The position numbers and the translations under genes are program-made. From Branchiostoma floridae (Eukaryota; Chordata; Leptocardii; Amphioxiformes; Branchiostomatidae): a stretch of DNA of 64,000 nucleotides. The notes beneath the pieces are model-generated. The model saw nothing but the letters and a program-made list of their open reading frames with translations. It was not told the origin of the DNA and ran no database searches. Of the stretch, positions 45,582 through 58,890 are shown in pieces. The stretch is taken from assembly GCF_000003815.2 (NCBI RefSeq), contig NC_049988.1, forward strand, positions 8,498,986 to 8,562,985, given 5' to 3'. Position 1 is the first letter of the stretch; every line of letters begins with the position of its first letter.

Positions 45582-48500
45582 CTAATGCTGGCAGGCCTGA
45601 AACAATGCATAAATTTATGACAATTAGATGCTGGAGCGTCACAGGTTTGGACCGATATTGATTCTTCTTCAGATACAATATCACATCAGTTACCAATCTG
45701 GAGCCCTGAGCTATAGCCCACTGGGCTTTCCATAAAAAGGAAGACAGACATGAAGGCATACATGTACATGTATACCGTTAAGTATAATCCCAAATGACAT
45801 ATCGATCAGGGGAGCTGCAAGAAACACGGAACCGTGCGATAGTCTTATACAAATCCATCAATGGAAATAGATTCTACACGTACGCACACTGTTGCTACGA
45901 ATTGACAATGACGAAATGTTTGCAGGTTAAAGTGAACAAAAAAATCCATATATCTCTCTCTAGCACAGCTACATGTACACTCCATTGTCATGGCAAAGAC
46001 AGCATAGTACAAAAATGTACTTTTCAGGTGAATGAAAGAGATCCTGATTCAATCTGAAGGACCAATCGTTCAAAAGCAATAAAAAACAACTGAGGGATTG
46101 CTTAGCAGGTGCAGCCATATCAAAGGTCTAATCCTAATTGACTTCCGATGGCAAAAGCAACTACCAGTAACGTTACACACTTATGATTTAGAGACGCATT
46201 TTAAGCCAAAGACGCAGGTGTAGCCTAGAAACATGGGACCCCGGGGACAAATATTCTAGGGCTTGCTGCCAGTTCATGATGTAGAATTCGCCGTTGCTAA
46301 ATATAACCACTAGGATACAGCGAACCATCATTAATTCATTCTTTTCGTCCATTCATGTTCAATACAGCTACATGTATATCATGGTAACTTCATCATTCAG
46401 GTTAACTTTGAATGGAGCCATGAAAAAGTACAACAATTGGGCAATTGTACCAGTTAGAATACAGACTAATGAAGGAAAGCAAATCAAAATGGATCTGAGG
46501 ATTGAATTAATGGGTAGGAATTTGTTAGCAAGTTTCTTTAACCTCCTTTGTCTAAGCTACATGTAGCATATCTAGATCTGTAATGTTATAATTTTTATAT
46601 ACTTGACATTTATGTATCAAGACTTAGTGGTAGATTTGAACTAAGTCAGAAATGGTATCATGCTATCACAACAGCCTAAGCTTATGTACTAGGCTGAATG
46701 TGAAAGTAAGCATACTTTAGAGATGGTAGTTTTACAGTGTCAAATTAAATGAGTACTTTGTCCAATATATGAACATGAACATATACAGCTCTCCAATTAA
46801 GTTAACTGTCTTCCAATGAAAATTCATCATTCATAGTAACTGTACCATAATTCTACTAGGAATATTTAACTTCAGAATGTTAAAAATTTGTAGGACATGA
46901 CTTGACAAATTATGGAAGACAATATATTTTCAGTTTTAGCTTCTTTCTGAATCATAGAATTCTCTTTGTGAAATCTGAACTTACTGGGTACTACCTCACA
47001 AATAAAGTTGCTACTTGTAGATAAGCAACATCCCATGTTAGGCTCAGTTATTGCAGTTCTAATACATTTACATGTATTCATTAATGTACCTGTAAAACAG
47101 CATATCGCTATAATTGTACCTAGGATTAAGGGATTGAGACTGTTGTGATTGCAAGTTTGGAACGCTTTTGAAGATAAAATCTACTAGTATGTGACGTAAT
47201 GCGTGGGAACTGGAAATTGACTTGGCAAGTTCCTCACATCACGATCCATATGCATGACATGCTGTAGTACTGCAAAATTGTGCTGAAGCTATAACCGTAT
47301 CCTACAGACGTACCGGACATAGAGGAAGGTCATTAGCAAGCTGTCCCTCAGGACAATTGGCATTTTGGCAGGCTTTTCCCTGCTTTTACGTCAGCGTCAT
47401 CGATTTTACGCGGGTGAAATACTCTGAGAGGTGGACTCAGTTGCATGCCAATGACGAGAAATGAAGATGTTTTCCCCCTTGAATTGGAAAGATACGTCAT
47501 TCCACGACGTGACAGGAGATCCGCGAAATGCTTAAAAGCCGTCGTTTGCGTAAGAGCCTAGTGACTCGTAAAATTTTATGTCACTAAAACGGGAAATTAA
47601 AAGGTTTCCCAAGGATATGGAAAATACTGTGTCATATCCGAGACTGCCTAGTGATGCTTGAAAGCACTCATCTATGTGAAAGTCGTTAGCTTGCTATCTT
47701 TGACGTGACGGAAATGGGAAATTACCATGTTTTCCTGAAAATACAACATCATTCTGGAATATGAGGAGAGAGCCTAATGATCTTTAAAGCCCTATGGCTT
47801 TCTGGAATAGTTTAACTGCAATGTCCAACACGAAAATTGGACTTATCCACATTTTCCACTGAAAAGCTAATAAGTCTTTGTCAAGGAATGAACAATCAAC
47901 TGCTTCTGTGATGTCACGTTATGTAGATAGCACATGTAAGTCGGTGAGCAGTAGATCATTAGTTGCAGGAAGTCTACGGCGCCCACCGTCACTGTTAAGG
48001 GTAAGTCCAATTTTTGTGTTGGAAATTGCAGTTTAACTTTTCCAGAATGTCTTCTACCAACACAGATTAACTATCAAGTTAAGCCTATGGCTTGTTAACT
48101 TTTGCGTCTCCAAAATATTGTAGTAAGTCAGAGAAGTTTTGCAACAATAGGGAAAATACACGTCAAGCTAATTTGAGACCATGACAGGATTTTGAGAACC
48201 TAGCTGTCTTAAAGCTCTTATTTATGAGAGCCTATAGCATATCAAGGTTAATGCCACCAAAGTACGTAAAAGTTTTCCATTAGACAATGACCTTAGCAAT
48301 GTTTATTATACACATGTAGCTTGTTAACTTTTATGCCACAAAACTACCATAATACCCTTGGGACCGAGAGGAAAATACACATAGTGCCATGTTCATATAG
48401 GCTGGTTTGCTGCAATTTAAGTCTCCTAATGTGATGGTAATTATTTCTACAGCAAGGGCAACTTGTATCGGGAAACATTGTGTAACAATTTGCCTCTTCT

Positions 48501-48870
48501 GTATGCGCATGATGACATCACTTGCCAATGGACCTAAAACCTGAATATGGCTCATTAAGACAGGCTCTTCAACAACCATTACACAAAATTACATTTATGT
48601 TAAGTACTGGTACTGGTATTGCAGAATCTGATACATAATCAGACCCCTGAAACGGATGTTGCTGGCCTAGACGGCTGTTGAAATGCTTCTATTACATGGT
48701 TAACTACATACAAAATACATGTAACAATCCCTGCATGACAGATATAGGAAAATATATCAAAGAAGGTTTAGACATTAGAAATTCCTCCAATGATTGTAAA
48801 AGCCTCCAATAGCTGTAAGAAATTTATCCCATACTACAACTTCTGTATTAGTTAGATAAGCGTTAAGTTA
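45582..48870. other. No gene recognised
   Basis: The stretch is AT-rich. Around 47500-47830 the phrase GAGCCTAGTGA...AAAGC recurs (about 47549, 47648, 47770), suggesting a very degenerate tandem duplication, but I cannot define units. Confidence 0.45.
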
Positions 48871-48879
48871 TAGAACTGT

Positions 48880-48946
48880 AGTTATGTAGATGCCATACTT
48901 TGTACCCCGTACAACTGTTGTGCAATAAAACTATACTATACTATAA
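48880..48946 (+). mobile_element. LINE 3' tail with TATAC repeats
   Basis: TGTACCCCGTACAACTGTTG followed by GCAATAAAACTATACTATAC has the structure of a LINE 3' end with a pentamer tail. Confidence 0.5.
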
Positions 48947-48984
48947 TCATTGAGATCTTTCTAAAGAATCTTTACAGTTAACGA

Positions 48985-49075
48985 AAAGACTTCAAGATTC
49001 TCATGAAAAATCTCAAGATTGACTCGAAACATCTCAAGATTTACCACAACATCAAGATTTTTGGAATAAATCTCA
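48985..49075. repeat. Short tandem repeat with ATCTCAAGATT core, about 21-bp period
   Basis: TCAAGATT occurs four times at spacings of about 20-25 bp, next to the 28-bp satellite. Confidence 0.7.
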
Positions 49076-49133
49076 GGCTGAAGACCCCGATGGAGGTCAA
49101 TATGATCTGTTGAGTACCAGAGAAGCTTTTCAC

Positions 49134-50092
49134 AAAATATCAGCTACATGTGTATGTAAGTAAAATATCAGCTACATGTGTATGTAAGGAAAATATCAGC
49201 TACATGTGTATGTAAGGAAAATATCAGCTACATGTGTATGTAAGTAAAATATCAGCTACGTGTGTATGTAAGGAAAATATCAGCTACATGTGTATGTAAG
49301 TAAAATATCAGCTACGTGTGTATGTAAGGAAAATATCAGCTACATGTGTATGTAAGTAAAATATCAGCTACATGTGTATGTAAGTAAAATATCAGCTACA
49401 TGTGTATGTAAGGAAAATATCAGCTACATGTGTATGTAAGTAAAATATCAGCTACGTGTGTATGTAAGGAAAATATCAGCTACATGTGTATGTAAGTAAA
49501 ATATCAGCTACGTGTGTATGTAAGGAAAATATCAGCTACATGTGTATGTAAGTAAAATATCAGCTACATGTGTATGTAAGTAAAATATCAGCTACATGTG
49601 TATGTAAGGAAAATATCAGCTACATGTGTATGTAAGTAAAATATCAGCTACGTGTGTATGTAAGTAAAAAATCAGCTACGTGTGTATGTAAGTAAAATAT
49701 CAGCTACATGTGTATGTAAGGAAAATATCAGCTACATGTGTATGTAAGGAAAATATCAGCTACATGTGTATGACATTGTAAGTAAAATATCAGCTACATG
49801 TGTATGTAAGGAAAATATCAGCTACATGTGTATGTAAGGAAAATATCAGCTACATGTGTATGTAAGTAAAATATCAGCTACGTGTGTATGTAAGTAAAAT
49901 ATCAGCTACGTGTGTATGTAAGTAAAATATCAGCTACATGTGTTATATAATAATGTAAGTAAAATATCAGCTACATGTGTATGTAAGTAAAATATCAGCT
50001 ACATGTATGTAAGTAAAATATCAGCTACATGTGTATGTAAGTAAAATATCAGCTACGTGTGTATGTAAGTAAAATATCAGCTACATGTATGC
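49134..50092. repeat. 28-bp satellite, about 34 copies, with a 196-bp higher-order unit
   Basis: The unit is CAGCTAC[A/G]TGTGTATGTAAG[T/G]AAAATAT (28 bp). Two variable bases define unit types. Counting from 49141, units 4-10 and 11-17 have the same order (AT, GG, AT, GG, AT, AT, AG), a seven-unit higher-order repeat. Units 23 and 29 have small insertions and unit 31 a deletion. The array runs into the assembly gap, so its true length is unknown. Confidence 0.95.
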
Positions 50093-50192
50093 NNNNNNNN
50101 NNNNNNNNNNNNNNNNNNNNNNNNNNNNNNNNNNNNNNNNNNNNNNNNNNNNNNNNNNNNNNNNNNNNNNNNNNNNNNNNNNNNNNNNNNNN
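50093..50192. other. Assembly gap (100 N)
   Basis: Exactly 100 N, the usual placeholder for a gap of unknown size. It lies at the end of the satellite, so the array probably was collapsed or could not be bridged. Confidence 0.99.
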
Positions 50193-51005
50193 CAATGTGC
50201 TCTGATAAGTCAAATAATAATCTGCTTGCTGTTATATACCTTTCATCAATGGAAAGCCGTAATGTTAGAAAGTTTGACTTTATGAGCATTTATTTGTTAC
50301 AGTAAAACTATGTAGATATAAACTGGCACCTGCATAGTGGCCCTTGTAATGATGTCAGGCGTTAAGCAGATAACAGAAATTGTCCTTAAATTGGCGTAAT
50401 TTGTCGGAAAGCTTTTAATAACTATGCTAGATTCAAACTTGCTTTAACAACTCACCTAATGATGCTACATTTTTTGGCATAAACATCCTAGTACCCAGAG
50501 ATCTCAACTGCTACTCTAAGAAGTCCAACTCTTCATATTCTGCTATTCACTGAGGCAAGTCGGCTTGGAGATTACCCTTTTTAATGGTCGCAAATGGCTT
50601 TTTATCTCCGCAATGTCGTTTGCTAACAGCCTACCCTCTATCCGTGAAAAGTCGTCTCCCAAGGGAGCAGTCAGCTAATGGGCAACAAAACAAATTAGGC
50701 CGAATGTGATGGAGAGAGAACACTTTCATGATTTCCCTCCGAAATCGCAGACAAGGAGGATACGCGTGTGCTGAGACGACTCTGCTAGCCGCATGCATTC
50801 TCATCCTGGTGTATTCCCGCGGGCCCTGTTGAAGGTGTTTGACCCTTTGGCAAGAGGAAATCTTGATAGAGCGGATCGGGGACAATAATGCCAGGAACGT
50901 GGCCAGAATAAATGGGAGCTCAGAAAGGATTTAGCAGGATAACCACTGTCACAGTTTGCTGTATACTAGTATGCTATGGGGGACAGAGATATCTGGAAGT
51001 AGAGA
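50193..51005. other. No gene recognised
   Basis: A somewhat GC-richer part at 50570-50890 has no long frame or splice-bounded exon that I can support. It could be a non-coding regulatory element upstream of the receptor gene, which is speculation. Confidence 0.4.
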
Positions 51006-51013
51006 GTAGACAT

Positions 51014-51447
51014 TAGGGCTGGGTACCGGTGTACCGGTACAAAACCGTTTTTTCTCATTGGACTGGTCCAGAAAAACCGGACCTGAAAAAATTTGGTGGA
51101 CCTATATTGGAAAATGAACTGATTATATGATCTGGCATTAACACGTTTTCGGGGTTACCGGTATAGGCAAATAACAAGAGCGAATCAGAGTAGACTCTAT
51201 AGTCATTTTACCAACTTTTACAGTCAATCGTACAGAGGTAGTTAGCCTTGTAGGATTTTTAAAACGCTAGTGGGAGTCGAATACTACACAAAACAGATGC
51301 GTTTGTAGCAAAAAGGACCATTGTTTTGAGTATCGTCCATTCACAAGTTTTCACATAATGAATCAGGTCCAAGTTCAGGTCCGGACCTGGACCTAATCCT
51401 CTGGACCTGAACTGGACCTGAATTTTCTGTACCGGTACTCACCCCTA
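51014..51447. mobile_element. hAT-like element (434 bp, 8-bp TSD) with TAGGGNTGGGTACCGG ends
   Basis: It starts TAGGGCTGGGTACCGG and ends CCGGTACTCACCCCTA. The duplication GTAGACAT is perfect (51006-51013 and 51448-51455). The left terminus carries a duplicated GTACCGGT. The interior has AGGTCC/GGACCT palindromic words. Relatives lie at 54820-55090 and 33476-33800. Confidence 0.88.
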
Positions 51448-51474
51448 GTAGACATGGTCTGGGCAACTCGCCCA

Positions 51475-51500
51475 TGATGATAATGATGATGATGATGATG
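51475..51500. repeat. (GAT)n microsatellite
   Basis: GATGATAATGATGATGATGATGATGAT just beside the hAT-like element. Confidence 0.9.
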
Positions 51501-54300
51501 CTGTATACTCACATATGAAACTAAATTGCTGAAACTAAGCTTAGAGATTTGGTGGAAGAAAAAGAACTTGAAATTTGTATTATAAGTGTTATCAATTGTT
51601 CAGAAAATTATAGGCATCTTCACATACAAAATATCAAAACATGGTGTTGAAAGTACATATTGTATTCTCTTTGGTCCTAATATTTCAAAGCTTCAATTGC
51701 CATTAATAGAAGAGTCTTTATAATAGAAAAATGCATAGAAAAATGTTTGAAGCAGCTGCAAAATAGTCTGTAATTTGGGAACCTCCAATTTTCTTCTCAG
51801 TAACACTGTATAATTCTTTTCAAACTGCCTGAGTGGCAATGTGCAGACCATGATAGGGAAATAAACGATTGGCTGAGTTCCACAATAATAATGGTCTACA
51901 TCAACAACATTGATTTCCTACTTACAAAATTGCAGCTTTCAAAAATCTCAACTAGTAATTTCAGTGTCTATTATTTTGAAAATTTCAGCTTACAGGTTAC
52001 TGATTACCTGTCATATAATGAACACCCTGTACTTTCAGACTGAATGCTATGATGTTGTTGTTAAATACAGAAGTTAAACATGATTCGTGGTTCAGAAATA
52101 TCCTCCATCATTGGTGAATTGCTACCTACCCAAGTACGTTTTGTACATGGATAAGTGAACTTCAAGACTATATGATACGTAGTCTTTAAATCAATATTAC
52201 AAGCCAACATGAAAGATGGACAGGGGTGAGAGTGCTGTATTATCAAATCTTTCAATGTAACATTAAAGTTCTGTGGTTTGTAAGTTATTGACTTTCAATA
52301 TTGTATGTACAACATATGGGACCAGCCCTATGGACTACTGCTATACACCTTCTATATTCCCTTTCCCTATTAAAGTATCATAACATCACAGCTGGCTAGT
52401 TATAGGTAATGTCAGCATTCACTTTATCATTCCTCTACTTCCATTTGGTCCTCATATGTATGGATTTGCAGTGTCTTCCCGAGAGTGAACATATCCTCTG
52501 TTTTGGCAGCGCACCAGATTCGATACTAAATGTTGAGATGAATTCTAAGCTGATAGATTGCATGGTGTATTCTGCCTCATGGTTGGTAATATATCACTGT
52601 CTACGCAGTGGATAAAGGGATGTAAAGGCTCTACTTCTTCCGTTTCTAGAGCTTTATGTTATGAAACTCCATTTCTTTTATGTAACAGTTATCTTCCTGC
52701 CATAAATAGGTCCTGAACCCTACATTTGCATTATCCAGCCAGTATGGTGGTAATACATTGGGGATTTTTAATATCAACATTGATTGAACAAGTTTACAAT
52801 TGTTCTATTTGGTGAGATAAAACTCTGAAGCAATCAAAACAGTGATTTCTTATTTTGTATGTGATTTTACTTACTTTTTCTTCACTCTATGCTTATGGCA
52901 ACCTGTAACATTAATGTAACTTGTAGTTACCTTTTTGTTAGATTTGTCTTCAAAGAGAGTTGCTACATAATGTTGCAGATACAGGAAAACAAGGGGAAAA
53001 TTCTGAAAGGTAAAAAAAAGCAGTTCCACTTTTGGCACATCGCTAGTTGTCGCTTCATCGATCAATGTGTGTAGATCATGAATCTTGAAAGGATTCCCCA
53101 CAATTTCATTTCAACTAACAGAATTGGATGAGATACTGTCTTAAGTGGTACTAAACCAATTTACACTGCTATCTCTGTTATATAATGGTGCATGATATAA
53201 CAGAGGCTAACGCATTACCGACCACAAATACAGACCTGAGAAAGCTTACCACATGACAGCATGCCTCATGACAGCATGCCATAATGTAATGAGCCGAAAA
53301 CCCTCAAAGTAGCTGTTGATTATTCGCATTACTAATTCCCTAGTGGCCCATAGGAAATAAAGCTAAACGGTGACCTTTCACAGCGCATTGAGCATCAAGT
53401 GATTGCATCTAACAATGCACACAGAAAGCAATACATAAAACATTGACATCACAGGGAAAAAAAAATTTAAAAAAAAACGTCTTCCAGAAAAAGAGGTAAA
53501 GATTAGCAAGTAAAAGCAGCCTAGTATTTTGATAGAGTCCAGAAATGCACAGAAATTGTGCATTGGTTTAAAACACAGCAGCTATGGGTTACCAAAACAA
53601 TGAAAGTTTTTAACCTGTTTTGAATGTGATTGCAATAAATTTCTAACAAGGACAGTGATGGCCACTACACTATTATTGCAACTGTTTGTAAATATGGTTG
53701 TGACATATTGTAAATATGGCAATTTTTTTTCTTTTCGACTCACACACAATACTATAGGGCGACCACAACAGTAGAAGAAGAACACACCAGAAAAACAATA
53801 TGCTTTTCACTACGGGAAAAACATAATAGAAATGGATGAAACGTAACGCTTCTTCAACTCTGTAGGGCCCACCGAGTTAAAAAGATAGGAGATAGATACC
53901 AGACTACGTCAACCCTACGACTTGGTGGTCAAACTGAAATGTAAATTTTCACCAAAATGCGTTGATAGCCGACAGCCCGACACTTTAACAAGGGTTCAAC
54001 TTCACAATCACGCCCATGATGGGATTATTGACGTCATTGCAACTCTTGATGAGGAAAACGCTCACACCCTCAGGAATATGAGTTGCGTGTTTCCGGTAAC
54101 TTCACTTCTGCCGCATCGCCAAATTATCGGCGGACGGAAATTAAACAGTGCGGGCGAACCTTTACACTAGTTTGAGGTAAAAGATAAAAAGCCTTTTTTG
54201 ATCACGGAAGGGGAAATTAAAATGAAGCAATGGGGAATAAAAGGGCAGGGGGTTCGTTTGTACATAAAACTAAGAAACTTTTCTTATTTACGATACCGTC
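51501..54300. other. No gene recognised
   Basis: AT-rich sequence with short frames only. I found no conserved motif, exon-like segment or clear repeat in it. Confidence 0.5.
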
Positions 54301-54314
54301 TTTGGCGTTATAAC

Positions 54315-54866
54315 GGCAACATACGGAAACGTAGGGCAACTGTATGGCACATGTCCTTGGTTCTGATATTGCTGTCTAACATCAACAGTTGTAAATAGGG
54401 GTGGGTACCGGTACAGAACCGTTCTTTCTTGTTGGACCGGCCCGAAAAATAAGGCAACATACGATGAACGTAGGGAATTGTGTGGTATCTGTCCTTGGTG
54501 CTGATATTGCTGTCTAACGACAACAGTTATAAATAGGGGTGGGTACCGGTACAGAACCGTTCTTTCTTGTTGGACCGGCCCGAAAAATAAGGCAACATAC
54601 GATGAACGTAGGGAATTGTGTGGTATCTGTCCTTGGTGCTGATATTGCTGTCTAACGACAACAGTTATAAATAGGGGTGGGTACCGGTACAGAACCGTTC
54701 TTTCTTGTTGGACCGGCCCGAAAAATAAGGCAACATACGATGAACGTAGGGAATTGTGTGGTATCTGTCCTTGGTGCTGATATTGCTGTCTAACGACAAC
54801 AGTTGTAAATAGGGGTATCGGTACATAACACGTTCTTAGTTGTTGGACCGGTCCGAAAAAAACGGA
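54315..54866. repeat. 138-bp tandem repeat, four copies, containing a transposon head
   Basis: GGCAACATACG starts at 54315, 54453, 54591 and 54729, an exact 138-bp period. The last three units are nearly identical and the first is diverged. Each unit joins host sequence (TGTCCTTGGTGCTGATATTG) to the 5' end of the hAT-like element (TAGGGGTGGGTACCGGTACA). Because 138 is divisible by 3, an apparent 193-codon frame crosses the array on the minus strand; it is not a gene. Confidence 0.93.
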
Positions 54867-55090
54867 CATGAAAAATCCTTGGAACCGATTTTGGACCGAG
54901 TAGCAATGAACATATTATATCGACAGGCGTTCACACGTTTTGGTGGCTACCGGTTCAATAATAACAAGAGCGAAGTAGAGTAGGGTTTATAGTCATGTCT
55001 ACCAAGTTTCTACAGTCAAACATAGTGTTGTTTACATTCTGATCCTCTGAACCTGAACCGGACCTGTACCTGAATTTTCTCTAGTTGTAA
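54820..55090. mobile_element. Partial hAT-like element related to 51014-51447
   Basis: TAGGGGTATCGGTACA, then GGACCGGTCCGAAAAAAACGG, AACAAGAGCGAAGTAGAGTA and ACCTGAACCGGACCTG follow the order of the 51014 copy. The right terminus is missing. Confidence 0.75.
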
Positions 55091-57305
55091 ACACTGCTCT
55101 ATACCACAATTGGCCAATAAAAAGGGTTTGTTATGCCTGCAAGCCAATCGACAGTGTCTTCCCATTTCGCTAATCACCAGGGAAAATTCAATGGTCTGTT
55201 GAAATGTTCGCGTAGGAGCTAATGGGAAGAGGGAAGTCGTTTTCTTTTCAAGGTGACGCGGCTTGCGTTTGGAGCTGCACGTATTCCCATGATGACTGAA
55301 ATTGGAGCAACTTATCAACCTGTCTCTTTTAAAGGTCGACCAGTTTCTATTACATCTATTTTAGGGTGTTGTTAAGCTATACACCGGCTAATTTACTAAC
55401 TTCAGATAGGCCCGTGGCTAGAACCGCATCATGGTACTTCTTCTATCGTAGTTTCGTAGTTGCTACATTATGTTATGGCGCATGTTTGTTTTGCATGTAC
55501 GAGTTATACACATCTAAGTTGGCACTTTTGGTATCTAATTTTAAATGTTATCTAGTTCTTCTTCTCAAGTACGGTAAGCTCGCCGCTCTTAACATTTTTA
55601 CCACGAATAAGGACCTAACAGCTGACAACTGGTTAGGATGTCAGGGGTGCACGAATACTCCCATTAAAACTCCTTTCGCTCCGAAGCCATGGCAAAATGC
55701 CCAAGTTTTCTCAGCGTCAGCACTGGGCGGAATTTGGGCAAAGCCATTTGGTGGAAAATTGGTCTAGAACGTATTCTGGAGGACTGGTTATGTGTGAGAC
55801 TGTGTAGAGTACTTGAGACATGATTTTCGTGTGGACTACGCAGAACCGAAAATTACAGCTTTTCAGAGTTGTCGCGCATACAGTTGACACATAGATCGAG
55901 TGTAAAGTACCCTACTCAGAAATGCTACTCACTATCTACGTCTCACATGGTCAGTGCGGATTCTATTCCAACTTTGTACAAACTAGCGTTGGCCAAATCC
56001 CAGCTGCTAGTGAGAACACCTCGATACCGTGCCAAGTGAAAGGAGAGAGTTTAATGCGGGTGTGGTAGTACTGACACGTTTGAAATGAAGCCTGTCACGC
56101 CATAATATACCAACACCGGGCGTTAGAACCACCTGCTTTCCTGTTATCACGCATTTCCTTTATCCTTCCATTTCTGAGGTAATGCATTGGACGTGCGGCA
56201 ACTAATGATAATGATTCCGTTCAAGGCCTTTCACACGAACATTTGATGCCCTGTGTCCTTCATGCTTGCTATGAAAATGTACTTTTCGCAGTTAACGAGC
56301 CACTTTCGGGGAATTACAAAGGGGCACATGCCAAGGCTTAAACACACCCTCACTGCGGGGTTCCGATGGCTAATTTTACAGAAGGAGAGCTGTACTCTTA
56401 GGAAAATGAATCTAATGACATTTCACAATGAGTCAATGGAGAATTGTAACGCCTTCTAGAATATGCTGCCGAAATACATGGTTCAGAAAAACCGTACCTC
56501 TGACATTTCATCCGACCATATTTCCTTACAACGTGTCGTGAAAGACGTCATGAAATGACGGCGGAAGAAGGACTTTAGGAGTAGACATCAAAATGTACTA
56601 CCGATATCATATCATTACAACTTATTGCAATTATAAAATACCATCTGTACATATTGTCGCTCGCCCCATAGAATAGCTAGTATTGCAGGTTCTTTAATTT
56701 GGATAAATCTTGCCAATTTTTGTATCCACCGGTAAAGTGATTAGCTGAAAAATGCCCACACGTCAAAACCCAAAAATATATATCAAGGGATATTCGGAAT
56801 CCTTACTTGTCAGTGTAGTAAAGTAAAGTACGTGTATCGGAACATGCGAGTTACATCTATAAAATGAACTCAATACGCACAATACCAGCTCGTTGTCAAA
56901 ATAGTTCAATAAAGGCAGAGAAAACAGATAGTACTTACTCAACACCGGGTAAGAAAACGAAAGCAAAGCCGCGCCCCTGGATTTTCCCTCTCACACTGTC
57001 GATTGAGGTTTGTCTAAAATACAGCTACATCAACCTTGGGATCAATCTGAGTAACCAATCGTAGCGAACAGAAGTATCCCACTTTTAGGTCAGGACTCTG
57101 GAATGAAACCGGCTTCCAATGGGAATGAGGTGGCAAGGCTCACATTGGGCAGGGCCTGGGACATACCACGGGAACCATTTATAGGGGTTCTACGGTAAAT
57201 AACACATTTTTGTTTTTATTTCTGTAATTTTGACTAAATTCTTGTATTTCTGGAATGTCGTAAAATCATTCCCCACTATAAAAAATATCGTTATTGTTGT
57301 CAGTG
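55091..57305. other. No gene recognised
   Basis: A 133-codon plus-strand frame (55366-55767) is the longest here but has no recognisable domain and no splice context. A further palindromic stretch near 55685-55755 may be a transposon remnant. Confidence 0.45.
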
Positions 57306-57310
57306 CGCTG

Positions 57311-57583
57311 TTTTCGTTTCCAAGTTGTCAAATGTCCCATTTTGGCACACCCCTAGATCCCAACATGGATTCGTCCATTCAGACGACAATACATCTCTGT
57401 TGTCAAAAATATAAATAGCGGATCTTGCGCAGCTATCCTATCACCGATAATTGCTGATCTGTACATGGTTTTCTTTTTCAAGTTGCCTCATTTCGGCGCA
57501 CCCCTGGATTCCATCATGGATTCGTCCATTCAGACGACAATTCATCTCGCACAATGTCTCTGTTGTCAAAGATATAAATAGAA
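57311..57583 (+). repeat. Tandem duplication, offset about 158 bp
   Basis: TTTTC(G)TTTYCAAGTTG, CCC(T/C)(A/G)GATYCCA, ATGGATTCGTCCATTCAGACGACAAT and TGTTGTCAAARATATAAATAG occur twice (from about 57311 and 57469). The second copy has an extra CTCGCACAAT. Confidence 0.85.
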
Positions 57584-58415
57584 TACCCTGTGGAAACACC
57601 GATAATTGCTGATCCCCACGGGATCACGACGTCACAAAGGATTGTATGGCAAACACTTGTAATTGAATTGGACGTGAGTGCCAATACCGGTTATCACATC
57701 TCGCGTATATCATAACATCGTTTTCAGTTGATATGAGAGGCTCTTACACTAAGGAAAACAAAACTGTAATTGAACACGCACGAATTAAGTTCCTTATTTC
57801 CGTTTTTGTTAATATAGCTATATCAAATGCAATTATGTGCCAACCAAGTGCCTTCAACAGTGTTACACATATACTACAGCGTGTTTTTTTTGTCCTGATA
57901 TGCCACGACTGCCGAATAGCATCCAGATAAACCTTTATTGACATTCATACATTTTCATAGCATGAAACAGCTTTTACTATCTTCTATTTCTATCTTGGTG
58001 TCAGCAACCCCCAGTCTTTAAATGCGTGTTATAAGATTTTGTAGCAATGTTTGTGACGTGTCGACTGTGGGCTTGAGTGACTGCCACTCAACGATAAAAT
58101 AACTGAAGTGAGTCAAACAGGTCAACAGGTATTTACAGCGCAAGACTATAATTCTTCTCCATACAGGGCACTTAAACCATATACATTCTTACTGTCGTTA
58201 TTGCTTTACATTCTGTAAGAAGTACAAAAAGCCAATGAACTATACGGATTCATGTGGTACAAGTAAAACTTAACGTTTGTGACAAGAAGGCACTGCGCAC
58301 ACTTCATCATTGTTAACAAGACCGTGTACTCTTTCCTATGATGACGTCAATACATGCACAAGCACCGCCGCTGCCTGCCAACGCGAATCTGGTGTATGAC
58401 AGGTTATAGCAGTGA

Positions 58416-58890
58416 CAAAATGAAACACGGATATAAAGGACAAAACTGGTAAATATACAAGAAAAAAAGGGCAAGAAGATATCAGTAGGGACACTTGGAA
58501 CAGCCCTATACAAGCTATTCCGAAGAGCTTCAAACTGATTGAAAATTCAGTAGTTCCGTCACCATACAACCGAAATTAAGGTAAATTCCAAACATAACAG
58601 AGACCCTTTTTACCCTATCCCCCAAGGTTAACTTCTTTTACAACTTAGCGGCATAAAATGAAATATGGATACAAAGGGTAAAACTAGTATATATACAATG
58701 CTAACGATAAAAAAAGGTAGGAAGATATCAGCTGAGACACTTGAAATAGCCATATACAAGCTATTCCAGAAAGCTTCAAACTGATTGAAATGCAGTTCCG
58801 TAGAATTCCCGTCTCCATACTACCGAAATGAAGGTAAATTCCAAACAGAACAGAGACCCTTTTAGCTATCCCCCAAGGCTAACTTCGTTT
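58416..58890 (+). repeat. Tandem duplication, period about 240 bp
   Basis: AAAATGAAAYAYGGATAYAAAGG, GAAGATATCAG, ATACAAGCTATTCC, CTTCAAACTGATTGAAA and AGGTAAATTCCAAACA occur twice in order, as does CTATCCCCCAAGG, starting near 58420 and 58655. Confidence 0.85.

Noticed and set aside
49134-50092. CRISPR-like regular array
   Set aside because: The 28-bp units are contiguous with no unique spacers, and the genome is animal; it is a satellite.
54288-54869. 193-codon minus-strand open frame
   Set aside because: It is produced by the 138-bp tandem repeat (138 = 46 codons), translates to near-identical 46-residue blocks and includes a transposon end.
55366-55767. 133-codon plus-strand open frame with a hydrophobic start
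   Set aside because: No recognisable domain, no splice context, and its end overlaps a palindromic repeat-like stretch. I cannot support it as a gene.
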